NCBI GenBank assembly: GCA_964474655.1
Contig: CAYYTU010000021.1
Coordinates: forward strand, 1-46,109
Length of the DNA: 46,109 nt
Source: CAYYTU01 sp964474655
GTDB lineage: Bacteria > Chloroflexota > Anaerolineae > B4-G1
Reading direction: 5' to 3'
A program made the position numbers and the translations under genes. Below, piece after piece: positions 39,103-46,109 of this stretch; within the stretch, counting starts at the first letter, position 1, and each line of letters opens with the position of its first letter. A model generated the notes under the pieces. It was given only the letters and a program-made list of their open reading frames with translations, had not been told where the DNA came from and ran no database searches.

Positions 39103-40032
39103 AGGCCTTCTGTTCTCATGCTCATTGAGGGCCAGAGGGGATTCTCCTTGTTCAACGGTCTGGTAAAGAAACCGCTCCAGGACAGAAGCCATCTCTGGAC
39201 GCTCCTCCAGGGCGGCTTCCAGGGCCTCGGAGCTGTCAGCCTGGACCAGAATCTCCTCCAATGCGCGACGCTGCTCAGCCGGCAGATCAGAAAGAGCTTC
39301 TATCAGCCTGCGCAGCTCCTCCGGAGGGGCGCTGGTCTTCTCCTCGAAGGCCCGCTCCACGCCCACCTCGCGGCATTGACGGAGCAAGGTCCGATGTTCC
39401 TCCACGTACGCCACGTCCTCCGCGCTATCGCCGTGACGCGCGATGATTTGCCCTAATAAGCGATCCGCCTCGTCAGAAAGTAAGACCGGGTACTCCTCCA
39501 CCAGACTCTGGGCCTCAATCCAGGTCCGCGACTGAAGAAATTCCCGCACGCGCAAAGCCATCTGCGCAGGAGGGCTCTCCTCCGCCAGATCTCGGACATC
39601 CTCCCCGGTGCGCTCAAGAACCTCTCTCAGCGCCGCCTCCGGATCATCGCTCAAAGCGGCCGGCAAAGCCTCCAGGGGGACGAACGGCAAGCCCTCGGAC
39701 AGCCAATCTGCCTGCCATGTCTCGCCCAGCGCCTCCTTCAGCCGCCCCAACAGATGGGCCGCTTGATCTTGATCCTGCTGTTCGGAGGTGAGGCGGGCCG
39801 GAGAGAAAAGCAAAGGCGGGTCCTCATCGGGGCGGAAGAGCAACACTGGCGCATCAAGCGTCCCTCGATGATCACAATGGGGGCAAACCATCTCGTACAG
39901 CGTACCTTCCCGAATCTGTCCCACCAGATCGGGACGCGCCGAACCATCGATGATAAGCCACACATCAACGGTGAAATCACGCTCACATGCAGGGCAAGTC
40001 AGGTCAGTGGGCCGAGCCATCGAAACATCCAT
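39100..40032 (-). CDS. CpXC-domain protein
   Basis: A 310-residue protein. The N-terminal CpXC-like domain (about 1-75) has CPACERDFTVDVWLIIDGS ... TLYEMVCPHCDHRGTLDAPVLLF with two CxxC pairs suited to zinc binding. The rest is acidic and helical, built of Glu/Leu-rich segments (WQADWLSEGLPFVP, DLPAEQRRALEEILVQ, SSEALEAALEERPEM) that look like tetratricopeptide-style repeats. I infer a scaffold or binding role; no catalytic site is seen. The chosen start is ATG 40032, preceded by AAAGGAGC; the frame extends to 40056. It lies directly downstream of the LysM-M23 lipoprotein gene. Confidence 0.8.
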   Translation of the reverse strand: MDVSMARPTDLTCPACERDFTVDVWLIIDGSARPDLVGQIREGTLYEMVCPHCDHRGTLDAPVLLFRPDEDPPLLFSPARLTSEQQDQDQAAHLLGRLKEALGETWQADWLSEGLPFVPLEALPAALSDDPEAALREVLERTGEDVRDLAEESPPAQMALRVREFLQSRTWIEAQSLVEEYPVLLSDEADRLLGQIIARHGDSAEDVAYVEEHRTLLRQCREVGVERAFEEKTSAPPEELRRLIEALSDLPAEQRRALEEILVQADSSEALEAALEERPEMASVLERFLYQTVEQGESPLALNEHENRRP

Positions 40033-40066
40033 ACGTCTGCTCCTTTCCCGCGCCAAGCGGAACGAG

Positions 40067-41620
40067 TTATGGAAAATTGTCAGAAGTTAAGCCGTTGATC
40101 TCGTCATCCCAACATTCACAAGCGGTGCGCTCCTCCTCACCGCTGGTCAGAAGACCATCATAAGGCAGCTGCGCCTCGTGCGCCCGCCAGCCAGAAAGGA
40201 CCATCGGAGCCAGACCAGTCCCCGCCGGGATCCACTCGCCATTGTAACGACGCGCGATATGAAGATGCATCGCCTCGGCGGCCCCGCCCTCGCAGGATGG
40301 ATGCCCAATGCGCTCCCCCTGCTCAACGTAAGCTCCCTCTGCCACGCGATCCTCAGCGTAGATATGGAGGTAGAAGAGCACCCAACCGCTCTGAACAAAA
40401 CCGTCACCGTCCAAATCGATCAGCACTTCTCCCTGACCGCTATGCACCACCAACCCAGAAGCCGCAGCAGTAGCCCAAGCCGACGAGGGTACGCACCCCA
40501 CACCGCCCTCCGGCGCAAAGTCAAGCGCAGATCGGTCGTGGGCCTCTCCCCAACCTCCGTGCGGCCCACCGGTAAAGTACCAGGTCTCCCCACCCTCCCA
40601 GGGTAACCGCATCTCCGGCTGCTCCAGGTCCGGCGGTAGCAACGGATCCACGGTGTAAGTGAAGGGGTTTCCGAACAGTTGCCGATAGAAAGCCAAGAAA
40701 CCGTCCTCACCGACCTTTGCCAGCCACTGATCGAAGTCATCCGTAAGCGCCGCCAGGCAGTTCTGCACGCCAACCGTACCGGCGTTCACGTCCGGAGCGA
40801 CGGCCACGCGCGTGCCATCGCCCAGTCGCACCGTATCACTTCGTCCCCACTTCCATCCGTAGTAACCCTCGTTCAACCGCATAGCGGCCCAGCTCAGCTG
40901 TTTGAACAATCCCTGGCGTTGCTCCTGGACGTGGCCCAACGGGTAAGAGAGCAACGCCGGGGCCGGTTCCCGCTGCGTGACCCAGCCGGACTCCATCTCC
41001 AGCAGAGTCAGGAGCACACGCGGCCCTACACTGAAGCGCCGCGCCACCAACGCGACGACCTCAACGCCCGTCAGGTCCTCTCCCTCGATATACTCTGAGT
41101 AGTGCGCCAGGTGCCCATCCTGCTTGGCCACGAAACCGGCGAGATCGAAGCTGATATAAGCCGGACCATAGACCAGCTCGCTATCCGGCACCAGCTTCAT
41201 AGAGGGGCCGACCTCGGAGGCATGGGTGGGTATGTAGAGCGTCTGACCCACGCGAATGGTATCCGCTTGGGTCAGGTTATTGGCAGCGACGATCTCCTCA
41301 ATCGTGCATCCAAAGACCGAGGCGATCAGGCTCAACGTCTCACCCGGCTGTACAACGTACGATTCGAGATCCGTGTCGGTGCCATACTCGACGGGGGTTG
41401 GGTCTGGAGTAGGCGTACCGGTGTAAGTGCCGGAATAAGCGGGGGTGGGGGAGGATACGAGGGTGGGCAGAGCAGAACGCGCAACTCGCGTGACGGAGGG
41501 AGCCTTTTCTTCAGCAGGCGATCCACTGCTACCACTTTCTACACCGGTAGGCGCAGATCGTCCACACGCCACGAACAGGAGAATGAGAAACACCGAGAGC
41601 AACATCTCCATCTTCCTCAT
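40067..41620 (-). CDS. LysM and M23 peptidase (LytM-like) lipoprotein
   Basis: A 517-residue exported protein. A lipoprotein signal MRKMEMLLSVFLILLFVAC (lipobox FVAC) is followed by a Pro/Thr-rich spacer. One LysM domain follows (about 84-128, YVVQPGETLSLIASVFGCTIEEIVAANNL...VGQTLYIP), then a long middle region. The C-terminal M23 endopeptidase fold (about 355-480) shows HDRSALDFAPEGG (zinc ligands His and Asp) and HLHIA, the third ligand motif. It probably cuts peptidoglycan cross-links. ATG 41620 is chosen because it opens the signal peptide and has GAAGGAT about 8 bases upstream; the longer frame lacks a signal. It is upstream of the CpXC gene in the same operon. Confidence 0.9.
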   Translation of the reverse strand: MRKMEMLLSVFLILLFVACGRSAPTGVESGSSGSPAEEKAPSVTRVARSALPTLVSSPTPAYSGTYTGTPTPDPTPVEYGTDTDLESYVVQPGETLSLIASVFGCTIEEIVAANNLTQADTIRVGQTLYIPTHASEVGPSMKLVPDSELVYGPAYISFDLAGFVAKQDGHLAHYSEYIEGEDLTGVEVVALVARRFSVGPRVLLTLLEMESGWVTQREPAPALLSYPLGHVQEQRQGLFKQLSWAAMRLNEGYYGWKWGRSDTVRLGDGTRVAVAPDVNAGTVGVQNCLAALTDDFDQWLAKVGEDGFLAFYRQLFGNPFTYTVDPLLPPDLEQPEMRLPWEGGETWYFTGGPHGGWGEAHDRSALDFAPEGGVGCVPSSAWATAAASGLVVHSGQGEVLIDLDGDGFVQSGWVLFYLHIYAEDRVAEGAYVEQGERIGHPSCEGGAAEAMHLHIARRYNGEWIPAGTGLAPMVLSGWRAHEAQLPYDGLLTSGEEERTACECWDDEINGLTSDNFP

Positions 41621-41664
41621 CGGGCACGATCCTTCACAGATAACAGCTAAATCGAGGCTCAGCG

Positions 41665-41895
41665 TCAAGACTCCTGCAAAAATCGCTTCACCGCGCTAAG
41701 GGCGGATCGCAGAAGCTCTTCGCCCAATAGCTCCATATGGATATCGATGAAGAGTTCCTCCTCGGGCAGCCGTTCATCAAGGGCATCCAACTCCTCACGA
41801 AACAGTGAGATGATCTCCTCCTCGTGGTCCTCAATGAAGCGAAGCACATCAGCCCGCGCCAACCGGAAAGCTGTCTCCCGGAGAAAGCGTCTCAT
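41665..41895 (-). CDS. Small conserved hypothetical protein
   Basis: A 76-residue protein starting MRRFLRETAFRLARADVLRFIEDHEEEIISLFREELDALDERLPEEELFIDIHMELLGEELLRSALSAVKRFL. It is helical and acidic with no known motif. ATG 41895 is selected because GGTGGAGGTATT lies directly upstream; the frame continues back to 41946 but without a ribosome site. It lies 44 bases before the LysM-M23 gene, so the two may be co-transcribed. I cannot name a family. Confidence 0.65.
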   Translation of the reverse strand: MRRFLRETAFRLARADVLRFIEDHEEEIISLFREELDALDERLPEEELFIDIHMELLGEELLRSALSAVKRFLQES

Positions 41896-41968
41896 AATAC
41901 CTCCACCAATAGCAGAACGCCGCGACGGTGTCGCGTCGCGGCGCATTAGCCCTCACGTCTCAGAGAAC

Positions 41969-42418
41969 CTAAGAATGGACCGGGCGGATGCCCTTATACA
42001 CTTGTCCACCGGACAACGTACGCAGAATTCTTTCTGCGGGTATGCCGACAATATTGCTTAGTTCTTTGCAACTCAATGGCTTGTTTCCTCTGGACAGGAA
42101 GACGCGGAAGACAGCATCGACCAGGGAAAGATGCTCGGCGACATAATCAGGTTGCTTGCTACAGTGAACTCGCATCACGTGCTGAATGCCGTTTACGCGT
42201 CTCACCTCGCCTGTTTCCTCATCCACCCAGTCGATCTTCTCATCGGCATCGAAACTTTCATTGAAAGCTGCTCGATGCTCCGGACAAAGATGAGACCGCA
42301 GCTCCACCCCCAAATCCAGTCCCTCACGCTCCCACCAGTCGTAGTCGATGTGAAACGGAGTCTCTACCGTGGGCTTCACCAGCGACGAAAAAGCGGTCGA
42401 AACACTCACCTCATCCAT
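41969..42418 (-). CDS. Hypothetical protein, likely winged-helix containing
   Basis: A 149-residue protein. The N-terminal half has HIDYDWWEREGLDLGVELRSHLCPEHRAAF with one Cys and several His. The middle contains WVDEETGEVRRVNGIQHVMRVHC. The C-terminal half (about 90-149) reads HLSLVDAVFRVFLSRGNKPLSCKELSNIVGIPAERILRTLSGGQVYKGIRPV, a helix-turn-helix-like layout (LSCKELSNIVGIPAERILRTLS) used for DNA binding. I do not recognise a named family. It follows the 42425 gene on the same strand with a 6-base gap, so the pair is probably an operon with a linked, unknown role. Confidence 0.7.
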   Translation of the reverse strand: MDEVSVSTAFSSLVKPTVETPFHIDYDWWEREGLDLGVELRSHLCPEHRAAFNESFDADEKIDWVDEETGEVRRVNGIQHVMRVHCSKQPDYVAEHLSLVDAVFRVFLSRGNKPLSCKELSNIVGIPAERILRTLSGGQVYKGIRPVHS

Positions 42419-42424
42419 AGCCGA

Positions 42425-44002
42425 CTATACTCCCGTTGATGCCGTATGCAAGACCCAATAATTGTCCCCCACCGGCGCATACTTGCCACTATCGACCAAG
42501 ACAGCCAGCAGCGGGCCGGGCGGCGTCCGTTTGGCAACGTTGACCGCACTGTAAAGCGTCGCCGCATGCACATTTCCCTGCGGGCTCAGCTTCACCAACT
42601 CTGGAAAGATATGATCAACCAACTGCTCCAATGAGAGATTTTCGCGCTGGGTATGATCCCAAACCTCATCCAACGCCCCCGGTTTACCCGTCGCCACCAC
42701 CATCAGGTCATCATATTTGCACGTTATAGATTCTCGATGCATCTCGAAGTTCAGACGACCGTCCACCGGCCGGGCTACTCTGACCCACTCTTTTCTGGTG
42801 CGCCGATCGCGCGGCCGGACAATGACAGTGCTTGGGTCGTCACCCTGCGATAGCTCCAAATAAGCCCCGACCGGGATATGGTTCTCTCTGTACCAATCCT
42901 CCAGCCCGTAGACGTAGCGATCTTCTTGTAAGACCCACCCCGGCATCTCATCGCCCGTATCGCCGTCGAGGAACGTGAAGCGGATGCGATACGTGTGTCC
43001 CCGTGGAAAGATGTTGGTCAGGCGATCTGAAAGCGGCAACGTGCCAGCGCGCCAATGCGGGTAGATCAGTACCACCGTCTCCGATTCCGAAACCTCCTCG
43101 TCCCCTTCCAGGTTAGTCCATTCATCATCCAGACGTCGCACCAGCGAGCGCATCTCACTGGTCAACAGAGCCGGCTCGTAATCGACGGGCCGATACTCTA
43201 ACCAGTGAGGCGTCTCACGCACTTGCTCTGGCTCCATTGAACGCAAGTACCAGAGCACTTTCCCACTCGGCCCGACCTCGTCAAAACGCTCGTCTTGCTG
43301 GAGGGCATAGTTCAGCGAGAAGATGCGCAGTTGGGGGGAGATCTCCTCCGGCAGCTCGACGTCCCCCAGCAGATCGTCGGTCGGCAATGGCCCACCTCCG
43401 GACACGTCCAGCACAGCTTCTGCCAGGTTCAGGTGGCCGACGTTGACGTCCACCAGCAAGTCCTTCCGGAACCACTTACCGGCCAGACGAATGAAATCCG
43501 GGCCGTCCTCAAGCCGCTCTTCCAGCTTCTTCGTGAGCTGGGGAGCATAGATATCGGCCAATTCCTCTGGGGAACGGAGATCGTCCTCTGCCACCGTCGG
43601 CTGGGGGGCGCGATTGAGCGGATGGTCCATCAACTCCGCTGCGAACTCGCGTTCCTCGTCGTCCTCAAAGGCCACCCGGATGACGCGAAAGGCGTCATAT
43701 TCAGGATTGTGTCCCTCGCGAACGTCGACGACCTCACCAACGCGATAATCAAGCACCGGGAAGACAACCATCTCCCCGACCTCATAACTGCCTTGCGGCT
43801 GATAAGGCGTCCCTTTCGAAAGCGCGCTCTCAACGAGTGCTTTTTCCTGACGACTGCGATGCAAGACTAACGCTCGACTTAACGCTTCTTTCGAGCGTGG
43901 CAACTCGTCTTCGACGAGTAATGTGCTAAGATATTGAAGATCGTCAGGAATGATCGTGTAGTCGCTCCAATAAACAGGATCCTGCGTCTTCCGTTGAATC
44001 AA
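42425..44002 (-). CDS. Uncharacterised conserved protein with barrel-like and C-terminal winged-helix-like segments
   Basis: A 525-residue protein. A short barrel-like part lies at about residues 70-130, with YEVGEMVVFPVLDYRVGEVVDVREG and AFRVIRVAFEDDEEREF, reminiscent of CarD/KOW-like folds. The C-terminus (about 455-520) has ENLSLEQLVDHIFPELVKLSPQGNVHAATLYSAVNVAKRTPPGPLLAVLVD, which looks like a winged helix. No catalytic motif was found, so the function is unknown. Start: TTG 44002 (LIQRKTQDPVYWSDY), because GGAG lies 8 bases upstream and a promoter puts the transcript start about 34 bases before it. The frame is open to TTG 44023. It is followed by the 149-residue gene. Confidence 0.72.
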   Translation of the reverse strand: MIQRKTQDPVYWSDYTIIPDDLQYLSTLLVEDELPRSKEALSRALVLHRSRQEKALVESALSKGTPYQPQGSYEVGEMVVFPVLDYRVGEVVDVREGHNPEYDAFRVIRVAFEDDEEREFAAELMDHPLNRAPQPTVAEDDLRSPEELADIYAPQLTKKLEERLEDGPDFIRLAGKWFRKDLLVDVNVGHLNLAEAVLDVSGGGPLPTDDLLGDVELPEEISPQLRIFSLNYALQQDERFDEVGPSGKVLWYLRSMEPEQVRETPHWLEYRPVDYEPALLTSEMRSLVRRLDDEWTNLEGDEEVSESETVVLIYPHWRAGTLPLSDRLTNIFPRGHTYRIRFTFLDGDTGDEMPGWVLQEDRYVYGLEDWYRENHIPVGAYLELSQGDDPSTVIVRPRDRRTRKEWVRVARPVDGRLNFEMHRESITCKYDDLMVVATGKPGALDEVWDHTQRENLSLEQLVDHIFPELVKLSPQGNVHAATLYSAVNVAKRTPPGPLLAVLVDSGKYAPVGDNYWVLHTASTGV

Positions 44003-44043
44003 ATTGTCATCTCCTACGTACAACTTACCAAAATAACGGCGCG

Positions 44044-44072
44044 ATTATACCATTTTAACGCCAGTTTGACAA
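44044..44072 (-). promoter_or_regulatory. Promoter of the 42425-44002 gene
   Basis: On the minus strand TTGTCA (44072-44067), a 17-base spacer and TATAAT (44049-44044) form a consensus promoter. Its start near 44037 gives a leader of about 34 bases, with GGAG in front of TTG 44002. Confidence 0.7.
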
Positions 44073-44094
44073 ATAGAGACGCTGCAGGGAGAAT

Positions 44095-44252
44095 GGGCAA
44101 ACGAAGCAGTTCCAGAGCACCCTAGACGCATTAGATTGTCTACAGGCGCGTTTACCAAGCATATCACCACCAGATTCGTTTGCCTTGTTCGCATCTGAGC
44201 ACACTCTGTGGCATTGAAGGCGCTTTCGCAGACGATTCGCTTCGAAAGCTCA
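44095..44252 (+). repeat. R1 dispersed repeat, copy d (full-length)
   Basis: A full copy: GGGCAAACGAAGC (44095-44107), a core with TAGACGCATTAGATTGTCTACAGG and CGCGTTTACCAAGC, then GATTCGTTTGCC near 44173-44184 as the inverted end. The extension with AGCAC, CTCTGTGGCATTGAAGG, GCTTTCG and CGAAAGC ends near 44252; its GCTTTCG/CGAAAGC parts can pair. It fills the gap between the divergent 42425 and DUF2007 genes. The remaining 44253-44285 holds the Shine-Dalgarno AAAGGAGG of the next gene. Confidence 0.75.
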
Positions 44253-44285
44253 GAATGGAGTGTCGTTGATTAAAAAGGAGGCCCT

Positions 44286-44564
44286 ATGCCCTCAGAACCA
44301 GCCGAGCAGAACAAATTTGGGCGTCGTTCGCACCTAACACCAATCTACGTTGCAGCAGGAATGTTGAGAGCTCAAGTGATAAAGGGTAAGCTGGAAGCAT
44401 CTGGCATTCCAGTCCTGCTGGATTATGAAAGTATCGGTCCCATCATCGGCATCACGGTCGACGGATTGGGCCAGGTGCGCATCCTGGTACCAGACGAATA
44501 CGTCGACGAAGCCCACCAGCTACTGCAGGAGGAGCCGCCAGAAGAAGAGGAAACATCCAACTAG
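44286..44564 (+). CDS. DUF2007 domain protein (putative signal-transducing)
   Basis: A 92-residue protein. The DUF2007 pattern covers about 17-82: LTPIYVAAGMLRAQVIKGKLEASGIPVLLDYESIG ... GITVDGLGQVRILVPDEYVDEAHQLLQEE. The family is a small ferredoxin-like fold with no known catalytic activity, possibly signal related. The tail is acidic (PPEEEETSN). AAAGGAGG is directly upstream of the start. It is convergent with scpB: their ends are 26 bases apart and no terminator hairpin was recognised between them. Confidence 0.8.
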   Translation: MPSEPAEQNKFGRRSHLTPIYVAAGMLRAQVIKGKLEASGIPVLLDYESIGPIIGITVDGLGQVRILVPDEYVDEAHQLLQEEPPEEEETSN

Positions 44565-44590
44565 GAACGTGAATCTACAGTCCGCTTTTT

Positions 44591-45124
44591 CTATCCCGGC
44601 TCATCCGCCTTTTCCTCCAATGGCGGTAGACTATCCAGGCTTTGCAAGCCAAAATGCTGAAGGAATTCGGCCGTAGTGGCATAGAGGTAAGGACGTCCCA
44701 CAGCGTCGGCGCGTCCCGCACGCTCAATCAGGCCCGCGCTCAAGAGTGTACGCAAGACGCTATCCGACCCCACGCCGCGGATGGTCTCAATCTCCGGGCG
44801 CGTGATCGGCTGGCGGTAGGCCACAATGGCCAGCGCCTCCAAAGCAGCCTGGGTCAGATGGACGCGGGCCTTCAGGCCCAGGAAACGGTCGACGTAACAG
44901 GCAGCCTCCGGCGCAGTGACCAGCTGGACGCCCTTATCGGTACGCTGAATTCGCAAGCCGCGATCGGCGTAGGATTGTGTAAGCGCATCCAGGGCCTCCT
45001 CGACCTGAGCGGTCGAGACCTCCAGCACCTCCGACAATCGATGCGGCGAGACAGGCTCGTCGGCGACGAAAAGCACGCTCTCAAGCCGGGCTGCCAGGCT
45101 AAGCCGACCGTTCCCCTCACTCAC
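44591..45124 (-). CDS. scpB: Segregation and condensation protein B (ScpB)
   Basis: A 177-residue ScpB with two winged-helix domains. The first contains LAARLESVLFVADEPVSPHRLSEVLEVSTAQVEEALDALTQSY. The second contains LTQAALEALAIVAYRQPITRPEIETIRGVGSDSVLRTLLSAGLIERAGRADAVGRPYLYATTAEFLQHFGL. It binds ScpA in the SMC condensin complex for chromosome organisation. No scpA is next to it in this window. It is encoded downstream of the AmaP-like gene on the same strand with a 12-base gap, so they share a transcript. Confidence 0.93.
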   Translation of the reverse strand: MSEGNGRLSLAARLESVLFVADEPVSPHRLSEVLEVSTAQVEEALDALTQSYADRGLRIQRTDKGVQLVTAPEAACYVDRFLGLKARVHLTQAALEALAIVAYRQPITRPEIETIRGVGSDSVLRTLLSAGLIERAGRADAVGRPYLYATTAEFLQHFGLQSLDSLPPLEEKADEPG

Positions 45125-45136
45125 GTCAGCGCCCAG

Positions 45137-45781
45137 CTACTCCTCTTCGCCAGATTCAGACGGAAGCTCAGACTCGGGCTCCGGCCGCGCCTCTGAGGGC
45201 CGTCGGATGCCTGGAGAACGCACCGGCTGCCGTTGAACTTCGGGACGCGAGACAGCGCGCAGATGGACCTTGGGCGGTCGCGCCATCTCCAGACCCATCT
45301 TGTCCTCCACCACTCGCCGGGCCGTCTCCACGATCTCTTCCGCCCGCTCTGGCACATCGAATTTGCCCGCTATATCGACATCAAGCTCAAGCAGCACGCC
45401 GCCCCGCTTGGAAGCGACATCTGTGTCCACACTCAAGATACCAGGGAGCTGATCGACCTCGTAATCCACGCGGTCGGCGATGGATTCGACGCTGAGCTCC
45501 ACCTCTCCCCCGGTGGTCTGCTGCACCTTGATGGCCGTAGAGGCCGGACGACGAACCTCAAGGATCAGGAAAAGTAAGAGGATAAGGTTTACCGTTAGGG
45601 CAAGTAGAATCCCCAGGCCAATTCGCACGATCGGGCGCATACGGAACAGGAAGTCGTTCAGCGCCTCGGCCTGCAAAGCTACAGTGTTAGAGACCCGCAA
45701 GGGGAGTAGAAACGTCGCGGTGCAAACTACCATAACAACTAAGACCAAAAGCACAATCACAATCCGATTCAGCGTGTTCAC
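45137..45781 (-). CDS. AmaP-like membrane protein (alkaline-shock-protein anchor type)
   Basis: A 214-residue protein. Two transmembrane segments lie in residues about 7-27 (IVIVLLVLVVMVVCTATFL) and 50-76 (IVRIGLGILLALTVNLILLLFLI). A cytoplasmic Asp23/AmaP-like domain follows: VELSVESIADRVDYEVDQLPGILSVDTDVASKRGGVLLELDVDI ... ERAEEIVETARRVVEDKMGLEMARPPKVHLR. A Pro/Glu/Ser-rich tail ends it. AmaP anchors Asp23-type proteins at the envelope in Firmicutes; the role here is inferred from similarity. Start is GTG 45781, with AGGAGGTGA upstream. Confidence 0.8.
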   Translation of the reverse strand: MNTLNRIVIVLLVLVVMVVCTATFLLPLRVSNTVALQAEALNDFLFRMRPIVRIGLGILLALTVNLILLLFLILEVRRPASTAIKVQQTTGGEVELSVESIADRVDYEVDQLPGILSVDTDVASKRGGVLLELDVDIAGKFDVPERAEEIVETARRVVEDKMGLEMARPPKVHLRAVSRPEVQRQPVRSPGIRRPSEARPEPESELPSESGEEE

Positions 45782-45831
45782 CAGCTCACCTCCTGTCGCA
45801 CTAATCTCTCCATCTTTCGAATACGCACGTT

Positions 45832-45860
45832 ATTATAACACCGCATCCGACTTTGGACAA
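45832..45860 (-). promoter_or_regulatory. Promoter of the amaP-like/scpB operon
   Basis: On the minus strand TTGTCC (45860-45855), a 17-base spacer and TATAAT (45837-45832). It would start transcription near 45825, about 45 bases before GTG 45781. Confidence 0.65.
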
Positions 45861-45875
45861 AACTTAGCCCAAAAT

Positions 45876-45931
45876 GGGCAAACGAAGCAGTTCCCAAGCA
45901 CTCTACGCGTTTACCGAGCATATCAACCAGG
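45876..45931 (+). repeat. R1 dispersed repeat, copy e (internally deleted)
   Basis: The 5' end GGGCAAACGAAGCAGTTCC and the distal part CTCTACGCGTTTACCGAGCATATCA match copy d. About 23 bases (the TAGACGCATTAGATTGTCTACAGG part) and the 3' inverted end are missing. It lies behind the amaP-like promoter. Confidence 0.7.
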
Positions 45932-45964
45932 CGTATGCAAAACTTGGGGGGAGCACGAGCGCCA

Positions 45965-46064
45965 AGACTTCGGAAGTCCACGAGAACGATGTACGCAGGG
46001 CTTCAAAATTGTTCTTCTCGGCATAATTTGATAAGCAGAGCAGTATTTGAGACTTCCGAAGTCT
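45965..46064. repeat. R2 palindrome-bounded repeat, copy b
   Basis: A 100-base unit bounded by AGACTTCGGAAGTCC (45965-45979) and AGACTTCCGAAGTCT (46050-46064), as in copy a at 28140. The interior differs and contains CGAGAAC / GTTCTTCTCG, which can pair. It is beyond the last gene; 46065-46109 shows nothing recognisable. Confidence 0.6.
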
Positions 46065-46109
46065 GTCCCCCCCAACGTGTAAATGCACCCCAATCCCTTG
46101 ACGTGCAAT

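Noticed and set aside
3961..45931. R1 repeats as a CRISPR array or tRNA genes
   Set aside because: Copies are kilobases apart, not regularly spaced, and have no spacers or cloverleaf; they are a dispersed inverted-repeat family.

Overview
The window is a GC-rich bacterial chromosome fragment (46.1 kb, one run of 100 N at 35706-35805 marking a scaffold gap). Gene content and style point to a member of the Chloroflexota (Anaerolineae-like), probably a metagenome-assembled genome. This is an inference from LysM/lipoprotein cell-surface proteins, a Tal-Pgi-type glucose-6-phosphate isomerase, TIGR03960/TIGR03936 proteins, a T-box leader and several lineage-style hypothetical genes; no rRNA or tRNA is present to prove it.

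Layout. 1-970: decayed IS3-family element. 984-3917: LysM/lamin-tail surface protein, MurA (Asp replacing the catalytic Cys), SAM hydrolase. 4278-9959: phasin-like protein, patatin lipase, ABC1/UbiB kinase, glycosyltransferase and polyprenyl sugar transferase. 10019-13177: YjbQ protein, then a lower-GC restriction-modification pair (DNA methyltransferase plus AlwI-like endonuclease). 13184-17061: radical SAM TIGR03960, a TumE toxin remnant, M29 aminopeptidase, TIGR03936 protein. 17152-27732: central metabolism: glycogen debranching enzyme, disulfide oxidoreductase, NAD(P)HX epimerase joined to an AhpD-like protein, pgi, a lipoprotein, gnd, zwf, pgl. 28314-31784: rplU, rpmA, an L31-alphaCTD fusion, terminator, tdk, two tandem hpt genes, a membrane protein. 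31806-37328: glycosyltransferase, membrane protein, methyltransferase, then a T-box leader (probably Thr) controlling hom and lysC. 37377-45781: mainly minus strand: mpg, sugar epimerase, CpXC protein, LysM-M23 lipoprotein, three uncharacterised genes, scpB and an AmaP-like protein; a DUF2007 gene on plus.

How genes work together. pgi, zwf, pgl and gnd form a complete route from fructose-6-P/glucose-6-P to ribulose-5-P with NAD(P)H production, beside redox genes (disulfide oxidoreductase, NAD(P)HX epimerase, AhpD-like peroxidase). hom and lysC form an aspartate-family amino-acid operon under tRNA-sensing control. tdk and hpt form a nucleotide-salvage group behind a ribosomal protein operon.

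The most striking observation is an in-frame TGA exactly at the second Cys of the CxxC motif of the AhpD-like protein (21686-21688), followed at selenocysteine-insertion spacing by a perfect 7-bp hairpin with a GGC loop: a likely selenoprotein (CEYU) that standard gene calling splits in two. Other points: an L31 protein carrying an RNA polymerase alpha-CTD-like domain, a 90-160 bp dispersed inverted-repeat family (six copies), a second ~100-bp palindrome-bounded repeat (two copies), and several promoters placed so that the mRNA would begin at or next to the start codon.
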